NCBI GenBank assembly: GCA_910586565.1
Contig: CAJUIT010000007.1
Span: 72,047 to 136,046, forward strand
Direction of reading: 5' to 3'
DNA from: an uncultured Muribaculaceae bacterium
GTDB taxonomy: Bacteria > Bacteroidota > Bacteroidia > Bacteroidales > Muribaculaceae
Length of the DNA stretch: 64,000 nucleotides
Part shown: in pieces, positions 36,096-44,382 of the stretch
How the letters are laid out: each line of letters begins with the position of its first letter
Position numbering within the stretch: the first letter of the stretch is position 1
Position numbers and translations under genes: made by a program
The notes under the pieces: model-generated
Database searches by the model: none
What the model was told of the DNA's origin: nothing
What the model saw: only the letters and a program-made list of their open reading frames with translations

Positions 36096-38021
36096 ATGAA
36101 ACGATTATTTCTTGCCGGGATGGGGCTGTGCGGAGCCATGACGCTCGGAGCCACGGTGACCCTCCCGAAATTTTTCACCGACAACATGCTTGTTCAGCGT
36201 GATGCCACTCTCAAGATTCCCGGAAAGGCTGCTCCCGGGGCAAAAGTGACTTTTCGCACCGACTGGGCCGAAAAGCCGTTCACTACAAAGGCCGATAAGG
36301 AGGGGAACTTCAAGTTTGAGGTGCCGACCCCTGCCGCCGGCGGTCCCTACACCATGATTTTCTCCGACGGAACGGGCGATGACCTTGTGTTGAGCAATGT
36401 GCTGTCGGGGGAGCTGTGGCTCTGCTCGGGGCAGTCAAACATGGAATATCCCGTGAAAGGGTGGACCGAAATCTACAACGGCGATGAGGTTGTGGCCACT
36501 TCGCAGCATCCCGACATACGTTTGCTGCAAGTGAGGAAAAACACCTCGCTCACCCCGCTTGACGATGCCGAGGTGAACATGGGAGGATGGGTTGAATCGT
36601 CGCCCGCCACGATGGATTTCTCGGCTATTGCCTATCTTTTCGCTCTGCGCCTTCACGATGAGCTTGGTGTGCCTGTGGGTGTGATTGACTCCTCATGGGG
36701 TGGCACCTACGCCGAGTCGTGGACCGGATTTGACTATCTGGGCGGTGTTCCCGGTTTTGAGGATGACCTCGCTTCGATGAAAAAGGCGGGATTCTCGGAG
36801 GAGGGGTTCCGCGCCGACTACTCACGCCGTCTGGAGGATTGGAACCGCCGTGTGGAGGGTCTCGACATAACATTCGACCGAGGCAAACTCCAGACCGGTG
36901 ACGAATGGAAAACCATGCCGCTGCCCGGTGTGTGGGAGCAGTCGGTGCTTCCCGATTTCGACGGCATGGTGTGGCTGCAGCGCACGCTCACATTGCCCGC
37001 CGAGGCGGCCGGCAAACCGATGGAACTGCATGTTGGCGCTGTGGACGACAACGACCTCACGCTGGTGAACGGAACCGTTGTGGGGAGCACCGAGGGGTGG
37101 AACCTTCCGCGCGTCTATCAAGTGCCCGGTAATCTGGTGAAAGCCGGTGAGAATGTGATTTCAGTTCGTGTGCTCGATTATATCGGTTCGGGAGGTGTGC
37201 ATGGACGTCCCGAGGATTTGTGCGCAATTATCGACGGGGTTACCTATCCACTTGCCGGCGACTGGAACTACCGTATTGCCGGCGATATCACCTCGCTGCC
37301 GCGCCGTCCCGAGATGGTTGACAGTCCGCACCTCCCCACCACACTCTACAATGCGATGATTCACCCCCTGCAGGTGATGCCTGTGAAGGGTGTGCTGTGG
37401 TATCAGGGGTGCTCCAACGTGGGGCGCGACAAGCAATATGAGGTGCTCTTCCAGTCGCTGATAAAGGATTGGCGTCATCTGTGGCATGAGGATATGCCTT
37501 TCTATTTCGTTCAGCTCACCGGTTTCCAGACCCCGAAGAATGTGCAGCCCGAATCGACTTGGGCATTGCTTCGCAACAGTCAGGCCAAAGCGCTCTCGCT
37601 CCCCAATACCGGCATGGCGGTTACACTCGACCTCGGCCATCCCACCGATATCCACCCTGCCGACAAGCAGGAAATCGCCCGCCGTCTGTCGCTCATCGCT
37701 CTTGCCCGCGACTATGGCAAGGATTACGTTTATTCGGCTCCCGAATGTGTGTCGGCAACCGCTCACGGCAACAAGATGGTGCTTAAATTCAACGGTCCGG
37801 TGAAACCGACCTCAACCGCTGTCACCGGGTTTATCATCGGCGACAAAAACGGCAAGTTTGCCTATGCCAACGCCCGCCTCGAAGGTGACGACACCGTGGT
37901 GCTCTCATCGCCCCTTATTGAAAGCCCCACCGTGGCCCGCTACAACTGGGCTGACTACCCCGGCGGCAACCTCTATGGCCCCGCCAATCTCCCCGTGGCA
38001 CCCTTCGCCACCGACAAATAA
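36096..38021 (+). CDS. sialate O-acetylesterase (SGNH hydrolase)
   Basis: A 641-residue exported enzyme that removes O-acetyl groups from sialic acids or similar decorations on host or dietary glycans. Signal peptide (MKRLFLAGMGLCGAMTLGA), N-terminal beta domain (VTLPKFFTDNMLVQRDATLK), catalytic LCSGQSNMEYP with Ser114, an SSWGGTYAESWTG block, an inserted jelly-roll module (about residues 280-385), and a late PTDIHPADKQEIARRL. Expected in the periplasm. It is a single gene with a terminator. Confidence 0.9.
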   Translation: MKRLFLAGMGLCGAMTLGATVTLPKFFTDNMLVQRDATLKIPGKAAPGAKVTFRTDWAEKPFTTKADKEGNFKFEVPTPAAGGPYTMIFSDGTGDDLVLSNVLSGELWLCSGQSNMEYPVKGWTEIYNGDEVVATSQHPDIRLLQVRKNTSLTPLDDAEVNMGGWVESSPATMDFSAIAYLFALRLHDELGVPVGVIDSSWGGTYAESWTGFDYLGGVPGFEDDLASMKKAGFSEEGFRADYSRRLEDWNRRVEGLDITFDRGKLQTGDEWKTMPLPGVWEQSVLPDFDGMVWLQRTLTLPAEAAGKPMELHVGAVDDNDLTLVNGTVVGSTEGWNLPRVYQVPGNLVKAGENVISVRVLDYIGSGGVHGRPEDLCAIIDGVTYPLAGDWNYRIAGDITSLPRRPEMVDSPHLPTTLYNAMIHPLQVMPVKGVLWYQGCSNVGRDKQYEVLFQSLIKDWRHLWHEDMPFYFVQLTGFQTPKNVQPESTWALLRNSQAKALSLPNTGMAVTLDLGHPTDIHPADKQEIARRLSLIALARDYGKDYVYSAPECVSATAHGNKMVLKFNGPVKPTSTAVTGFIIGDKNGKFAYANARLEGDDTVVLSSPLIESPTVARYNWADYPGGNLYGPANLPVAPFATDK

Positions 38022-38042
38022 CAAGTAACAGAAAAGGCATTA

Positions 38043-38097
38043 AATGTCACCGGGAATGTCGGCTCCGCCGCGTTTCTGGTGACATTGCATTTTTTTG
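38043..38097 (+). terminator. terminator after sialate esterase
   Basis: AATGTCACC (38043-38051) pairs with GGTGACATT (38078-38086) and is followed by GCATTTTTTTG. Confidence 0.75.
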
Positions 38098-38140
38098 TGT
38101 AATCGTTTAAGCAGATGCCGAATGTGCCGGAAAATTGTTG

Positions 38141-38148
38141 TATCTTTG
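38141..38148 (+). promoter_or_regulatory. -7 element for toxin-antitoxin-like pair
   Basis: TATCTTTG matches the consensus, 28 bases before the ATG at 38176. Confidence 0.55.
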
Positions 38149-38175
38149 TAGACTAATTGATTAAACGCATAAATC

Positions 38176-38346
38176 ATGGCAAGACCAATAGCAGAAACAC
38201 CTATTTTGACAGGCGAAGATGCCGCTCGCTTTGAGGAAAGAATGCGTCAAGTTGAGATGCTGACCAAAGAGCAGCGTGCTGAAAACACGCGAAAATTGCG
38301 TGCGGCAGTAAAGGAGGCCAAAAAACATATCACCATTTGTTTGTAG
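38176..38346 (+). CDS. small putative antitoxin of GNAT toxin pair
   Basis: A 56-residue protein, MARPIAETPILTGEDAARFE at its start, with a basic helical second half and many charged residues. Small proteins starting MARPI..TP.L.G.DA are found beside GNAT genes in Bacteroidota. Its stop is one base before the GNAT gene's ATG. I infer an antitoxin role by position and size; it was not shown. Confidence 0.65.
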   Translation: MARPIAETPILTGEDAARFEERMRQVEMLTKEQRAENTRKLRAAVKEAKKHITICL

Positions 38347-38347
38347 G

Positions 38348-38860
38348 ATGAAGCTTGTTCGGTTGTCGTCAAATTCGCAATTGGATGGGTTTGATTGTGG
38401 TGATGAGGATTTAAATGGCTTTCTGGTTGAAGATGCCAAAAGCTTTACGGAAAAACGAATAGCAAATTCGTTTATTCTTTATGATGACGGAGAGATAGCG
38501 GCATTTTTTTGTTTGCTCAATGATAAAATCAGTAAGCAGGAAATAACCGGCAGTCAATGGAAAAAGATTAAAAACCGCTTTCCCGACGGGAAGAAATTCA
38601 GCAGCTATCCGGCAATAAAAATCGGCAGGTTTGCAGTTTCTTCAAAGTATCGTGGCAGGCAAGTGGGAACGAGACTGATGAATATCATCAAGGATATGCT
38701 TGATTCTGACCGGAATTATTCTGCTTTCCGTTTCATTACAGTGGATGCCTACGTTTCGGCTGTGGCTTTTTATGAAAAGAATGGGTTCGTGAAGCTGACG
38801 CAGAAGGATGAAAATGAGCACACGCGATTGATGTTTTTTGATATGATGGAACTGGAATAG
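38348..38860 (+). CDS. GNAT acetyltransferase, TacT-like toxin candidate
   Basis: A 170-residue GNAT protein. The start MKLVRLSSNSQLDGFDCGDEDLNGFLVEDA matches the F-D-C-G..L-N-x-F-L signature of tRNA-acetylating TacT/AtaT toxins when fused in short form, then IGRFAVSSKYRGRQVGTRLM as the acetyl-CoA-binding motif A and VSAVAFYEKNGF as motif B. With the upstream 56-residue gene it forms a likely toxin-antitoxin unit. It could also be a metabolic acetyltransferase. Confidence 0.8.
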   Translation: MKLVRLSSNSQLDGFDCGDEDLNGFLVEDAKSFTEKRIANSFILYDDGEIAAFFCLLNDKISKQEITGSQWKKIKNRFPDGKKFSSYPAIKIGRFAVSSKYRGRQVGTRLMNIIKDMLDSDRNYSAFRFITVDAYVSAVAFYEKNGFVKLTQKDENEHTRLMFFDMMELE

Positions 38861-38931
38861 ATAAGTGCTCTTTATTTTCGGACAAAAATCTCTCAAAAAA
38901 TCTTTATTAAAATAATTTCCACGAGTTAGAT

Positions 38932-39804
38932 ATGTGGATTCTGTTTGCAGTGGCCTCGGCGATTGGGCTGGGGGTGTATGACATAATGAAGAAGCTGTCG
39001 GTGCGCGGCAATAACGTGCCGGCGGTTTTGCTGCTCAACACGTTGTTCGGAACAATGCTTATGTCGCCGGTGATTGTGCGCACGCTGCTGGCCGGCGAAA
39101 GCGGCCTCGACGGCACCGCGCAGGCGCATCTGCTCATAGGGCTGAAGGCGGTGATAGTGCTGTCGTCGTGGATTCTGGGCTATTTCGCTATAAAGCATCT
39201 GCCGCTCACGATTCAGGGACCCATCAATGCGTCGCGCCCGGTGATTGTGCTTGTGGGCGCGTTGGTTGTGTTTGGCGAGCGACTCAATCTGATGCAGTGG
39301 GCCGGCATCCTGCTTGGGTTCGCGTCGCTGTTTTTCATAAGCCGAATAGGGGCGAAGGAGGGATTCTCGATGAAACGCAGCCTGTGGCTGTGGCTATCGG
39401 TGGGTGCAACGTGTCTGGGTGCCGTCAGTGCCCTCTACGACAAATATCTGCTTCAATTCTATGAGCCGTTGCAGGTGCAGGCATGGTACTCGCTCTATCA
39501 GCTTGTGCTGATGAGTGTGGTGGTGATGGCGTTGCACCGCACCGGCCACGGGGGAGGGGCATTCAGCTGGAGGTGGACGATTGTGGGAATATCATTGTTC
39601 CTCACGGCGGCCGACCTTGCCTACTTCTATGCCCTCTCGCTCCCCGGCTCGATGATTTCGGTGATTTCGATGATTCGGCGCGGCAGTGTGCTGGTGTCGT
39701 TCTTCTATGGAGTGCTTGTGCTTCGCGAGAGCCATGTTAAAGCCAAGCTCATCGACCTTTCGGTGTTGCTGCTGAGTCTGGTGCTGCTTGTGCTCGGCTC
39801 ATGA
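38932..39804 (+). CDS. EamA/DMT-family transporter
   Basis: A 290-residue inner-membrane protein with about ten helices in two EamA halves (GPINASRPVIVLVGALVVFGE in the first, ISVISMIRRGSVLVSFFYGV in the second). Substrate unknown. It starts 71 bases after the GNAT gene, with nothing distinctive in the gap. Confidence 0.85.
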   Translation: MWILFAVASAIGLGVYDIMKKLSVRGNNVPAVLLLNTLFGTMLMSPVIVRTLLAGESGLDGTAQAHLLIGLKAVIVLSSWILGYFAIKHLPLTIQGPINASRPVIVLVGALVVFGERLNLMQWAGILLGFASLFFISRIGAKEGFSMKRSLWLWLSVGATCLGAVSALYDKYLLQFYEPLQVQAWYSLYQLVLMSVVVMALHRTGHGGGAFSWRWTIVGISLFLTAADLAYFYALSLPGSMISVISMIRRGSVLVSFFYGVLVLRESHVKAKLIDLSVLLLSLVLLVLGS

Positions 39805-39816
39805 AAGCAACGGCAA

Positions 39817-40614
39817 CTATTCGGCGGTTGCGGTGATTGTTTCGGGGCCGTAGAGCACCTCGACACATCCGCAGGTGGAGGCGGGCTTAACCGCGACATT
39901 TCCGATGCGTGCCTGACGCAGGTTCACGGAGTTTCCGTCGAAATGCGGGCGTATGGTCAGCGTGTCGACAGCCGCTTCAATGTAGGAAGCTGAACCTTCT
40001 CCGCAAAAAAGGACGAGAGATTTTATCCGGGAGTCTTTATTTTCCATGCTGATGTATCCGTTGGAGCGCGGTTCGGCGCGGCCGGCGGTCATGTTATCGA
40101 CCGAGCTTTTCAGGAATGTGAATCGGCCTGCGGTGCATGAATAATTCAGAGTGTCGCATGCTACGCCATTGAGGCAAATATTGGTGTCGGTGCCGTCGGC
40201 GCAGATGGTATTGAGTGTCGTGGCGGGCATGGAGACTGTTATCGGAACTGTGATGTAGGTGTGGGAACCTTTCTCTGAATCATCCGCAGGGGTGTTTACG
40301 GTCAGAAACAATGTGTCGGCAGAGATTGAAGCCGTCACCAAAGCCTTATGCTCTTCAAAGAGGGATAGTGCAGGGGTGGAAACAGAATCGGACGAGGCGA
40401 TAGTAACATCGGCCATAATCGTTTTGCCGATGTTGTTGATGCGGATGTTGTTGAAAGCTGACAGCTCAGCTGACAGCTCAACGGTGACTTCGGGTGATGC
40501 CGGTTTCGAGCCGGTGTCGGTGCTGTAGGTTTGCCAAATAGCCACAGGGAGAGCCACGGCGAAAGCCAATCCCGCTATGATGAGGAACAGGAATATGTAG
40601 GTTGTTTTTTTCAT
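39817..40614 (-). CDS. membrane-anchored protein of GntR/ABC operon
   Basis: A 265-residue protein with one N-terminal membrane helix (TYIFLFLIIAGLAFAVALPVAIW) and a beta-rich extracytoplasmic part of the adhesin-like DUF2807 type. It is last in the operon with the ABC transporter and the GntR regulator, 34 bases after the GntR stop. I chose ATG 40614 as the hydrophobic segment directly follows it. Function unknown; possibly senses or binds what the transporter handles. Confidence 0.72.
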   Translation of the reverse strand: MKKTTYIFLFLIIAGLAFAVALPVAIWQTYSTDTGSKPASPEVTVELSAELSAFNNIRINNIGKTIMADVTIASSDSVSTPALSLFEEHKALVTASISADTLFLTVNTPADDSEKGSHTYITVPITVSMPATTLNTICADGTDTNICLNGVACDTLNYSCTAGRFTFLKSSVDNMTAGRAEPRSNGYISMENKDSRIKSLVLFCGEGSASYIEAAVDTLTIRPHFDGNSVNLRQARIGNVAVKPASTCGCVEVLYGPETITATAE

Positions 40615-40648
40615 TTTGTTCTGTTTTTTGCAAGCATTCGGTTGATGA

Positions 40649-41026
40649 CTAACTCGGTTGATTGGTGGCGCAGAACCCGGCATAGAGATTGCTGAGTTCC
40701 GCAGGGGTTATGCCAAGCAGTTTGAGGCGGTAGAAAAGAATTTTCAGTTCACCTTCAAGCAGCTCGCTGCGGCGCAGGGAACGCACTTTCTCCACCGCGT
40801 CGGGTGAGATGAAGTAGCCGATTCCGCGTTTGTTGAAAATGATTCCGTTGCCGGCCAGATAGTCGTAGGAGCGCATCACGGTGTTGGCGTTGACCTCGAC
40901 GGAGGCGGCATATTCCCTCACCGACTGAATGCGGTTGCCGGGTGGGAAATCGCCTGCGAGAATGCCGTCGCAAATGGCGTCGGCAAGTTGCAGATATATC
41001 GCTTTGTTGTTTTCTTGAAATAGCAT
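40649..41026 (-). CDS. GntR-family regulator, YtrA type
   Basis: A 125-residue DNA-binding protein with a winged helix (IYLQLADAICDGILAGDFPPGNRIQSVREYA; VNANTVMRSYDYL) and only a short dimerisation tail (DAVEKVRSLRR), as in the YtrA subfamily. These regulate a neighbouring ABC transporter operon. A matching operator lies at the operon's promoter (42765-42788). Confidence 0.93.
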   Translation of the reverse strand: MLFQENNKAIYLQLADAICDGILAGDFPPGNRIQSVREYAASVEVNANTVMRSYDYLAGNGIIFNKRGIGYFISPDAVEKVRSLRRSELLEGELKILFYRLKLLGITPAELSNLYAGFCATNQPS

Positions 41027-41048
41027 GGGTGAGTGAGTGGGGTGTTGG

Positions 41049-41897
41049 TTACCATTTGTTTATCACATCCATTTCGCGGTAGCGCATGTAGGCGAGCGCA
41101 TAGTTAACCACAGTCATCACCCCGGCAATTGATAGATGGAGAGGGGCGCTTACCAGCCACTGAGCGCAATCTCCGTGATAAAGTTGATATTTCTCGATAA
41201 AGTGAGCCACAAGAAAAATTGTTATGAGCAGCATCGCCCCGAAGATGAGAAAGCCTGCGCCGAAGGTTTTGAAATAGGATGCTTTCGGCCACACAGCGCT
41301 CCCGAGAGCGAAGAATGACTGCAGAAACAGATAGGCGATGAAGATTACTGTTATCCATTGTGTGTTGCCATCGCATTTTTTTGTCGATTCAATTAGAGGC
41401 TTCATGCGATAGAAAGCTCCGTAGGGTGTCAAGGCATCCATTGCAGCAGGCAAAATGTGGTAGCTGAAAAGATACATGACTCCCACAATCAGCCATCCGC
41501 CGATGATGTAGGTGAGGAACGACGTGAGGTATTTTTCCAAAGGTGACGCGGGACACATAAGGTCGCGCAGTTTTCCCTCTTTTGAGGCGCAGCGCGAGAA
41601 CATCATTGAGGATGCAATAATCAGAGTGGTAGCCGACAGAAAAATGAACCAGTTGTTAATTGTGGAGCGATAACGAGCGGAGTAGTAGATAAAATCACGC
41701 CCCAGTGTATCGGGGTTATTCTCGATGATGTTTCGGGCATCGAAAAACGAGAATATAACGGCAATGATGTCGATTGAAACGAGGGCCGCGATGGCAATGG
41801 CTGCATAGAGCAGCAGGCGTCGGCGGTTTTCTCCCCATGATTTTTGCATGTAGGAGGCAAAGCGGCCGGGGCTGAATGTCTGGTTTATCGTTGTCAT
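41049..41897 (-). CDS. ABC transporter membrane subunit
   Basis: A 282-residue protein with about six membrane helices and no signal peptide, partner of the ATPase gene (gap 7 bases). Similar permease genes in YtrA-type operons belong to the ABC-2 export class. Substrate unknown; cell-wall-antibiotic or peptide response is typical of the class. Confidence 0.82.
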   Translation of the reverse strand: MTTINQTFSPGRFASYMQKSWGENRRRLLLYAAIAIAALVSIDIIAVIFSFFDARNIIENNPDTLGRDFIYYSARYRSTINNWFIFLSATTLIIASSMMFSRCASKEGKLRDLMCPASPLEKYLTSFLTYIIGGWLIVGVMYLFSYHILPAAMDALTPYGAFYRMKPLIESTKKCDGNTQWITVIFIAYLFLQSFFALGSAVWPKASYFKTFGAGFLIFGAMLLITIFLVAHFIEKYQLYHGDCAQWLVSAPLHLSIAGVMTVVNYALAYMRYREMDVINKW

Positions 41898-41904
41898 GAT
41901 GTGA

Positions 41905-42753
41905 TTATCGGTTTTCGGTTGTGGTGTTGAATAATTTCAGGAGTTCGCCGGGCTTTTCGAGTGCGAAATTAAAAAGCAGCTCAAGGTTTATGTCGGTGGG
42001 GATGCCTGTGAGGTTGGGGAGCATCACGGCGCATCCGTTTATGTCTCTCTGAGAGATGAGTGCATTTGCGATAACCTCTTTGTCGTTGGTTACGGCAAAC
42101 GCAAGTTTATCCTGAATGTCGGAGACGGAGCTGTTGAGCACGGGATGTTGCATGTTCATGATAACGATGTGGTCGAGCAGGCGGTCGATGTCGCGCACCT
42201 GGTGTGTTGAAATCACGATTGTGCGGTCGTCGGTCATGCCGGATGAGATGCAACGGCGGAAGGCGCTTTTCCCCGGAATATCGAGGCCGTTGGTGGGTTC
42301 GTCCATCAGCAGCAACGATGTGTTGCAGGCAAGCGCGAAACTCATGAACACCTTCTTCTTTTGCCCCATCGAGAGGGCGTTGAGGCGGATGTCGCCGGTG
42401 AGTCCGAACATGTCGAGGTTTTTCTGCAGGTCGTCGGCCGAGAAACGGGGATAGAACGGGGCGTTGAGATTGACATACTCTTTCAGCGTAACCGACGGGA
42501 GAGAAAACTCCTCGCTCACCAGGAAGATGTCGTTGAGCGTGGAGGGCATTCTCAGTCGGGTGTTCACGCCGTTATAGGTGACGGTTCCCTTTGTAGGGGT
42601 GAGGAGGCCGGCAATCAGATAGAGCAATGTGGATTTTCCGGCTCCGTTGGGGCCGAGCAATCCATAGACGCCTCCCGCGGGGAGGTCGAGCGAGAAGTCG
42701 GCGAGCACATTGTGTCGCCGCTTGTAGCCGAAGGTGAGATTGGAGATAGACAG
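41905..42753 (-). CDS. ABC transporter ATP-binding subunit
   Basis: An ATPase of about 282 residues from the chosen start. It shows Walker A (GPNGAGKST), the Q-loop, signature LSMGQKKKVF, Walker B (LLLMDEPTNGLD) and the switch His (VISTHQ). The open frame continues to an ATG at 42831, but the consensus promoter and operator lie between, so the mRNA would start near 42784 and lack that ATG. No ATG, GTG or TTG remains in frame before the conserved LSISNLTFGYK. A CTG at 42753 is the best candidate start. The start is therefore uncertain. Confidence 0.85.
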   Translation of the reverse strand: MSISNLTFGYKRRHNVLADFSLDLPAGGVYGLLGPNGAGKSTLLYLIAGLLTPTKGTVTYNGVNTRLRMPSTLNDIFLVSEEFSLPSVTLKEYVNLNAPFYPRFSADDLQKNLDMFGLTGDIRLNALSMGQKKKVFMSFALACNTSLLLMDEPTNGLDIPGKSAFRRCISSGMTDDRTIVISTHQVRDIDRLLDHIVIMNMQHPVLNSSVSDIQDKLAFAVTNDKEVIANALISQRDINGCAVMLPNLTGIPTDINLELLFNFALEKPGELLKLFNTTTENR

Positions 42754-42764
42754 CGTAGTGTTAT

Positions 42765-42788
42765 GGTGTATTAGTGTGATAGTACACC
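42765..42788 (-). promoter_or_regulatory. YtrA-type operator
   Basis: An inverted repeat GGTGTA-N12-TACACC, with extra symmetric TA pairs inside, matches the GTGTAnTA..TAnTACAC form of YtrA-subfamily operators. It overlaps the start of transcription, so the GntR protein would repress its own operon. Confidence 0.75.
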
Positions 42789-42789
42789 G

Positions 42790-42821
42790 CAAAGATAGTG
42801 CGTGTTTTTCTTCTTTCCAAA
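42790..42821 (-). promoter_or_regulatory. promoter for ABC/GntR operon
   Basis: TATCTTTG (42797-42790) with TTTG (42821-42818) 20 bases upstream. It precedes the operator directly. Confidence 0.8.
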
Positions 42822-42875
42822 TAATTCGCAAAATTTTTTGGAAATAAATTGCTTACTTTGTACTTCATAGAAACG

Positions 42876-43292
42876 ATGAAAATGGAAAACTTGAATAAAT
42901 CACGTGTTGAAGAGGCTGTGGAGCGCAAACGCTCCGGAAAATTCAATTGCGCCCAGTCGGTGGCATGCACCTATTGCGATGCGGCCGGTGTGGATGAAAC
43001 GGTTATGAACAACATCGCAGGGGCATTCGGTTCGGGAATGGGGTGCACGCAAGGCACATGCGGAGCCCTTGTGGGTGCCGGCATGGTTGTGGGAATGGTG
43101 AGGAAAGACCGCGTTGCCGCCATGCGCGACATGCGTTCAATCATGGAGCGGTTCCGCAACGCCAACGGTGCCGTCACCTGCCGTGAGCTCAAGGGGCTCG
43201 ATACAGGCACCCCTCTGCGCGCCTGCAACGACTGTGTGGCCGATGCCTCAGCCCTTCTCGAAGAGCTACTCGCCTCCGCTCCCAACCCCTAA
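42876..43292 (+). CDS. C_GCAxxG_C_C family protein
   Basis: A 138-residue protein with the family's repeated cysteines: FNCAQSV, the GCTQGTCGALVGAGMVVG core, TCRELKG and CNDCV. It is predicted to bind a metal or cluster, possibly redox. I chose ATG 42876 (MKMENL); ATG 42882 is also possible and the frame opens at a TTG further upstream. The gene is divergent from the ABC operon. Confidence 0.82.
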   Translation: MKMENLNKSRVEEAVERKRSGKFNCAQSVACTYCDAAGVDETVMNNIAGAFGSGMGCTQGTCGALVGAGMVVGMVRKDRVAAMRDMRSIMERFRNANGAVTCRELKGLDTGTPLRACNDCVADASALLEELLASAPNP

Positions 43293-43349
43293 AAAAGGTG
43301 AATTTGAGCGGAATTTGCACGAAAAGTTGGTAAAGAAGAATAAATTCCA

Positions 43350-43357
43350 TAACTTTG
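43350..43357 (+). promoter_or_regulatory. -7 element for DUF177-rpmF-fabH
   Basis: TAACTTTG matches the consensus, 26 bases before the DUF177 start codon, with TTGG near the -33 position. Confidence 0.55.
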
Positions 43358-43383
43358 CACAGTTTTTTCAGCTGACTATACCG

Positions 43384-43962
43384 ATGGGAAAATTCAGTCA
43401 ATTCAAGCTCCCTTTGAAGAGCCTCCCCAAAGGCACTCATGAATTTGAGTACCATCTCGATAAGGAATTCTTCAAAAATATGGAGAGCGAAGATGTGCGC
43501 GACGCATCAGTAGATGTGAAACTGCAGGTGACATACGCCAACGACGTGTACACTTTGGCTTTTGAAATGAAAGGAACGGTTACAGTGCCCTGCGACCGCT
43601 GTCTTGACGACCTGGAGCTTGAAATCGACACCACCTACGGTGTGAAAGTGAAATATGGCGACGACTACCGCGAGGATGCCGACGATCTCATCGAGATTCC
43701 CGAAAGCGACAACTACCTCAACATCGCCTATATGATTTACGACACCGTGTCGCTTGCAATCCCAATCAAGCATGTGCATCCGTTGGGCAAGTGCAACCGC
43801 GCGATGAGCTCGCTGCTGAAGAAGCACCGCGCAAGCACTCCAGGCGACCCCGATGCCGAACTTGAGGAAAATCTCATCGAGGAGATTGACTCCATGCCCG
43901 ACACCGCTGTCGACGACCAACCCGCCACCGATCCCCGCTGGGATAAGCTCAAGGAACTCTGA
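43384..43962 (+). CDS. DUF177 (YceD-like) protein
   Basis: A 192-residue protein of the DUF177 family, linked to 23S rRNA handling or L32 maturation in other bacteria. It has the VPCDRCLDDLE motif and an acidic C-terminus. The ATG at 43384 gives the family start (MGKFSQFKLPLKSLPKGTHE); the frame continues upstream but overlaps the preceding gene. It is always next to rpmF, here with a 70-base gap. Confidence 0.88.
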   Translation: MGKFSQFKLPLKSLPKGTHEFEYHLDKEFFKNMESEDVRDASVDVKLQVTYANDVYTLAFEMKGTVTVPCDRCLDDLELEIDTTYGVKVKYGDDYREDADDLIEIPESDNYLNIAYMIYDTVSLAIPIKHVHPLGKCNRAMSSLLKKHRASTPGDPDAELEENLIEEIDSMPDTAVDDQPATDPRWDKLKEL

Positions 43963-44032
43963 GCCCCCGCGCCAACGGTAGCCCCGAACTGAGAACAAAA
44001 GAGAAACAATAACAATATAACGATAAAAAACA

Positions 44033-44218
44033 ATGGCACATCCTAAAAGACGTCAATCAAAGACCCGTACGGCCAAACGCCGCACTCACGACAAAGCCGC
44101 TATGCCCACTCTGGCAATCTGCCCCAACTGCGGCGCATGGCACGTTTACCACTGCGTTTGCATGGAATGCGGTTACTACCGTGGAAAAGTAGCTATCGAG
44201 AAAAACGCTGTAGTTTAA
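44033..44218 (+). CDS. rpmF: 50S ribosomal protein L32
   Basis: A 61-residue ribosomal protein, MAHPKRRQSKTRTAKRRTHD at its start, with the four-Cys zinc ribbon (CPNCGAWH..CMECGYYR). Placed between DUF177 and fabH, the common operon order. Confidence 0.97.
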   Translation: MAHPKRRQSKTRTAKRRTHDKAAMPTLAICPNCGAWHVYHCVCMECGYYRGKVAIEKNAVV

Positions 44219-44240
44219 TCTGCACGTAAACCGAAAAACC

Positions 44241-44272
44241 AAGGGCTGCCCTCATTGTTGAGGCAGCCTTTC
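44241..44272 (+). terminator. terminator or attenuator after rpmF
   Basis: GGCTGCC (44244-44250) pairs with GGCAGCC (44262-44268), then TTTCGATAATTTT. It is weak, so partial read-through into fabH is likely. Confidence 0.55.
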
Positions 44273-44382
44273 GATAATTTTACGCACATCATTAAAGGTT
44301 ACCGGAGGTGTCGGTGCGACAATGCCTGAAGTGAACTTTCGGCTCCTCTCCCCGGTTTTACCTAAAAATATCAATTACACTT

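Noticed and set aside
42753..42831. N-terminal part of the ABC ATPase from ATG 42831
   Set aside because: A full promoter and an operator lie inside it, and the residues do not match the family. Kept as an open question in findings.
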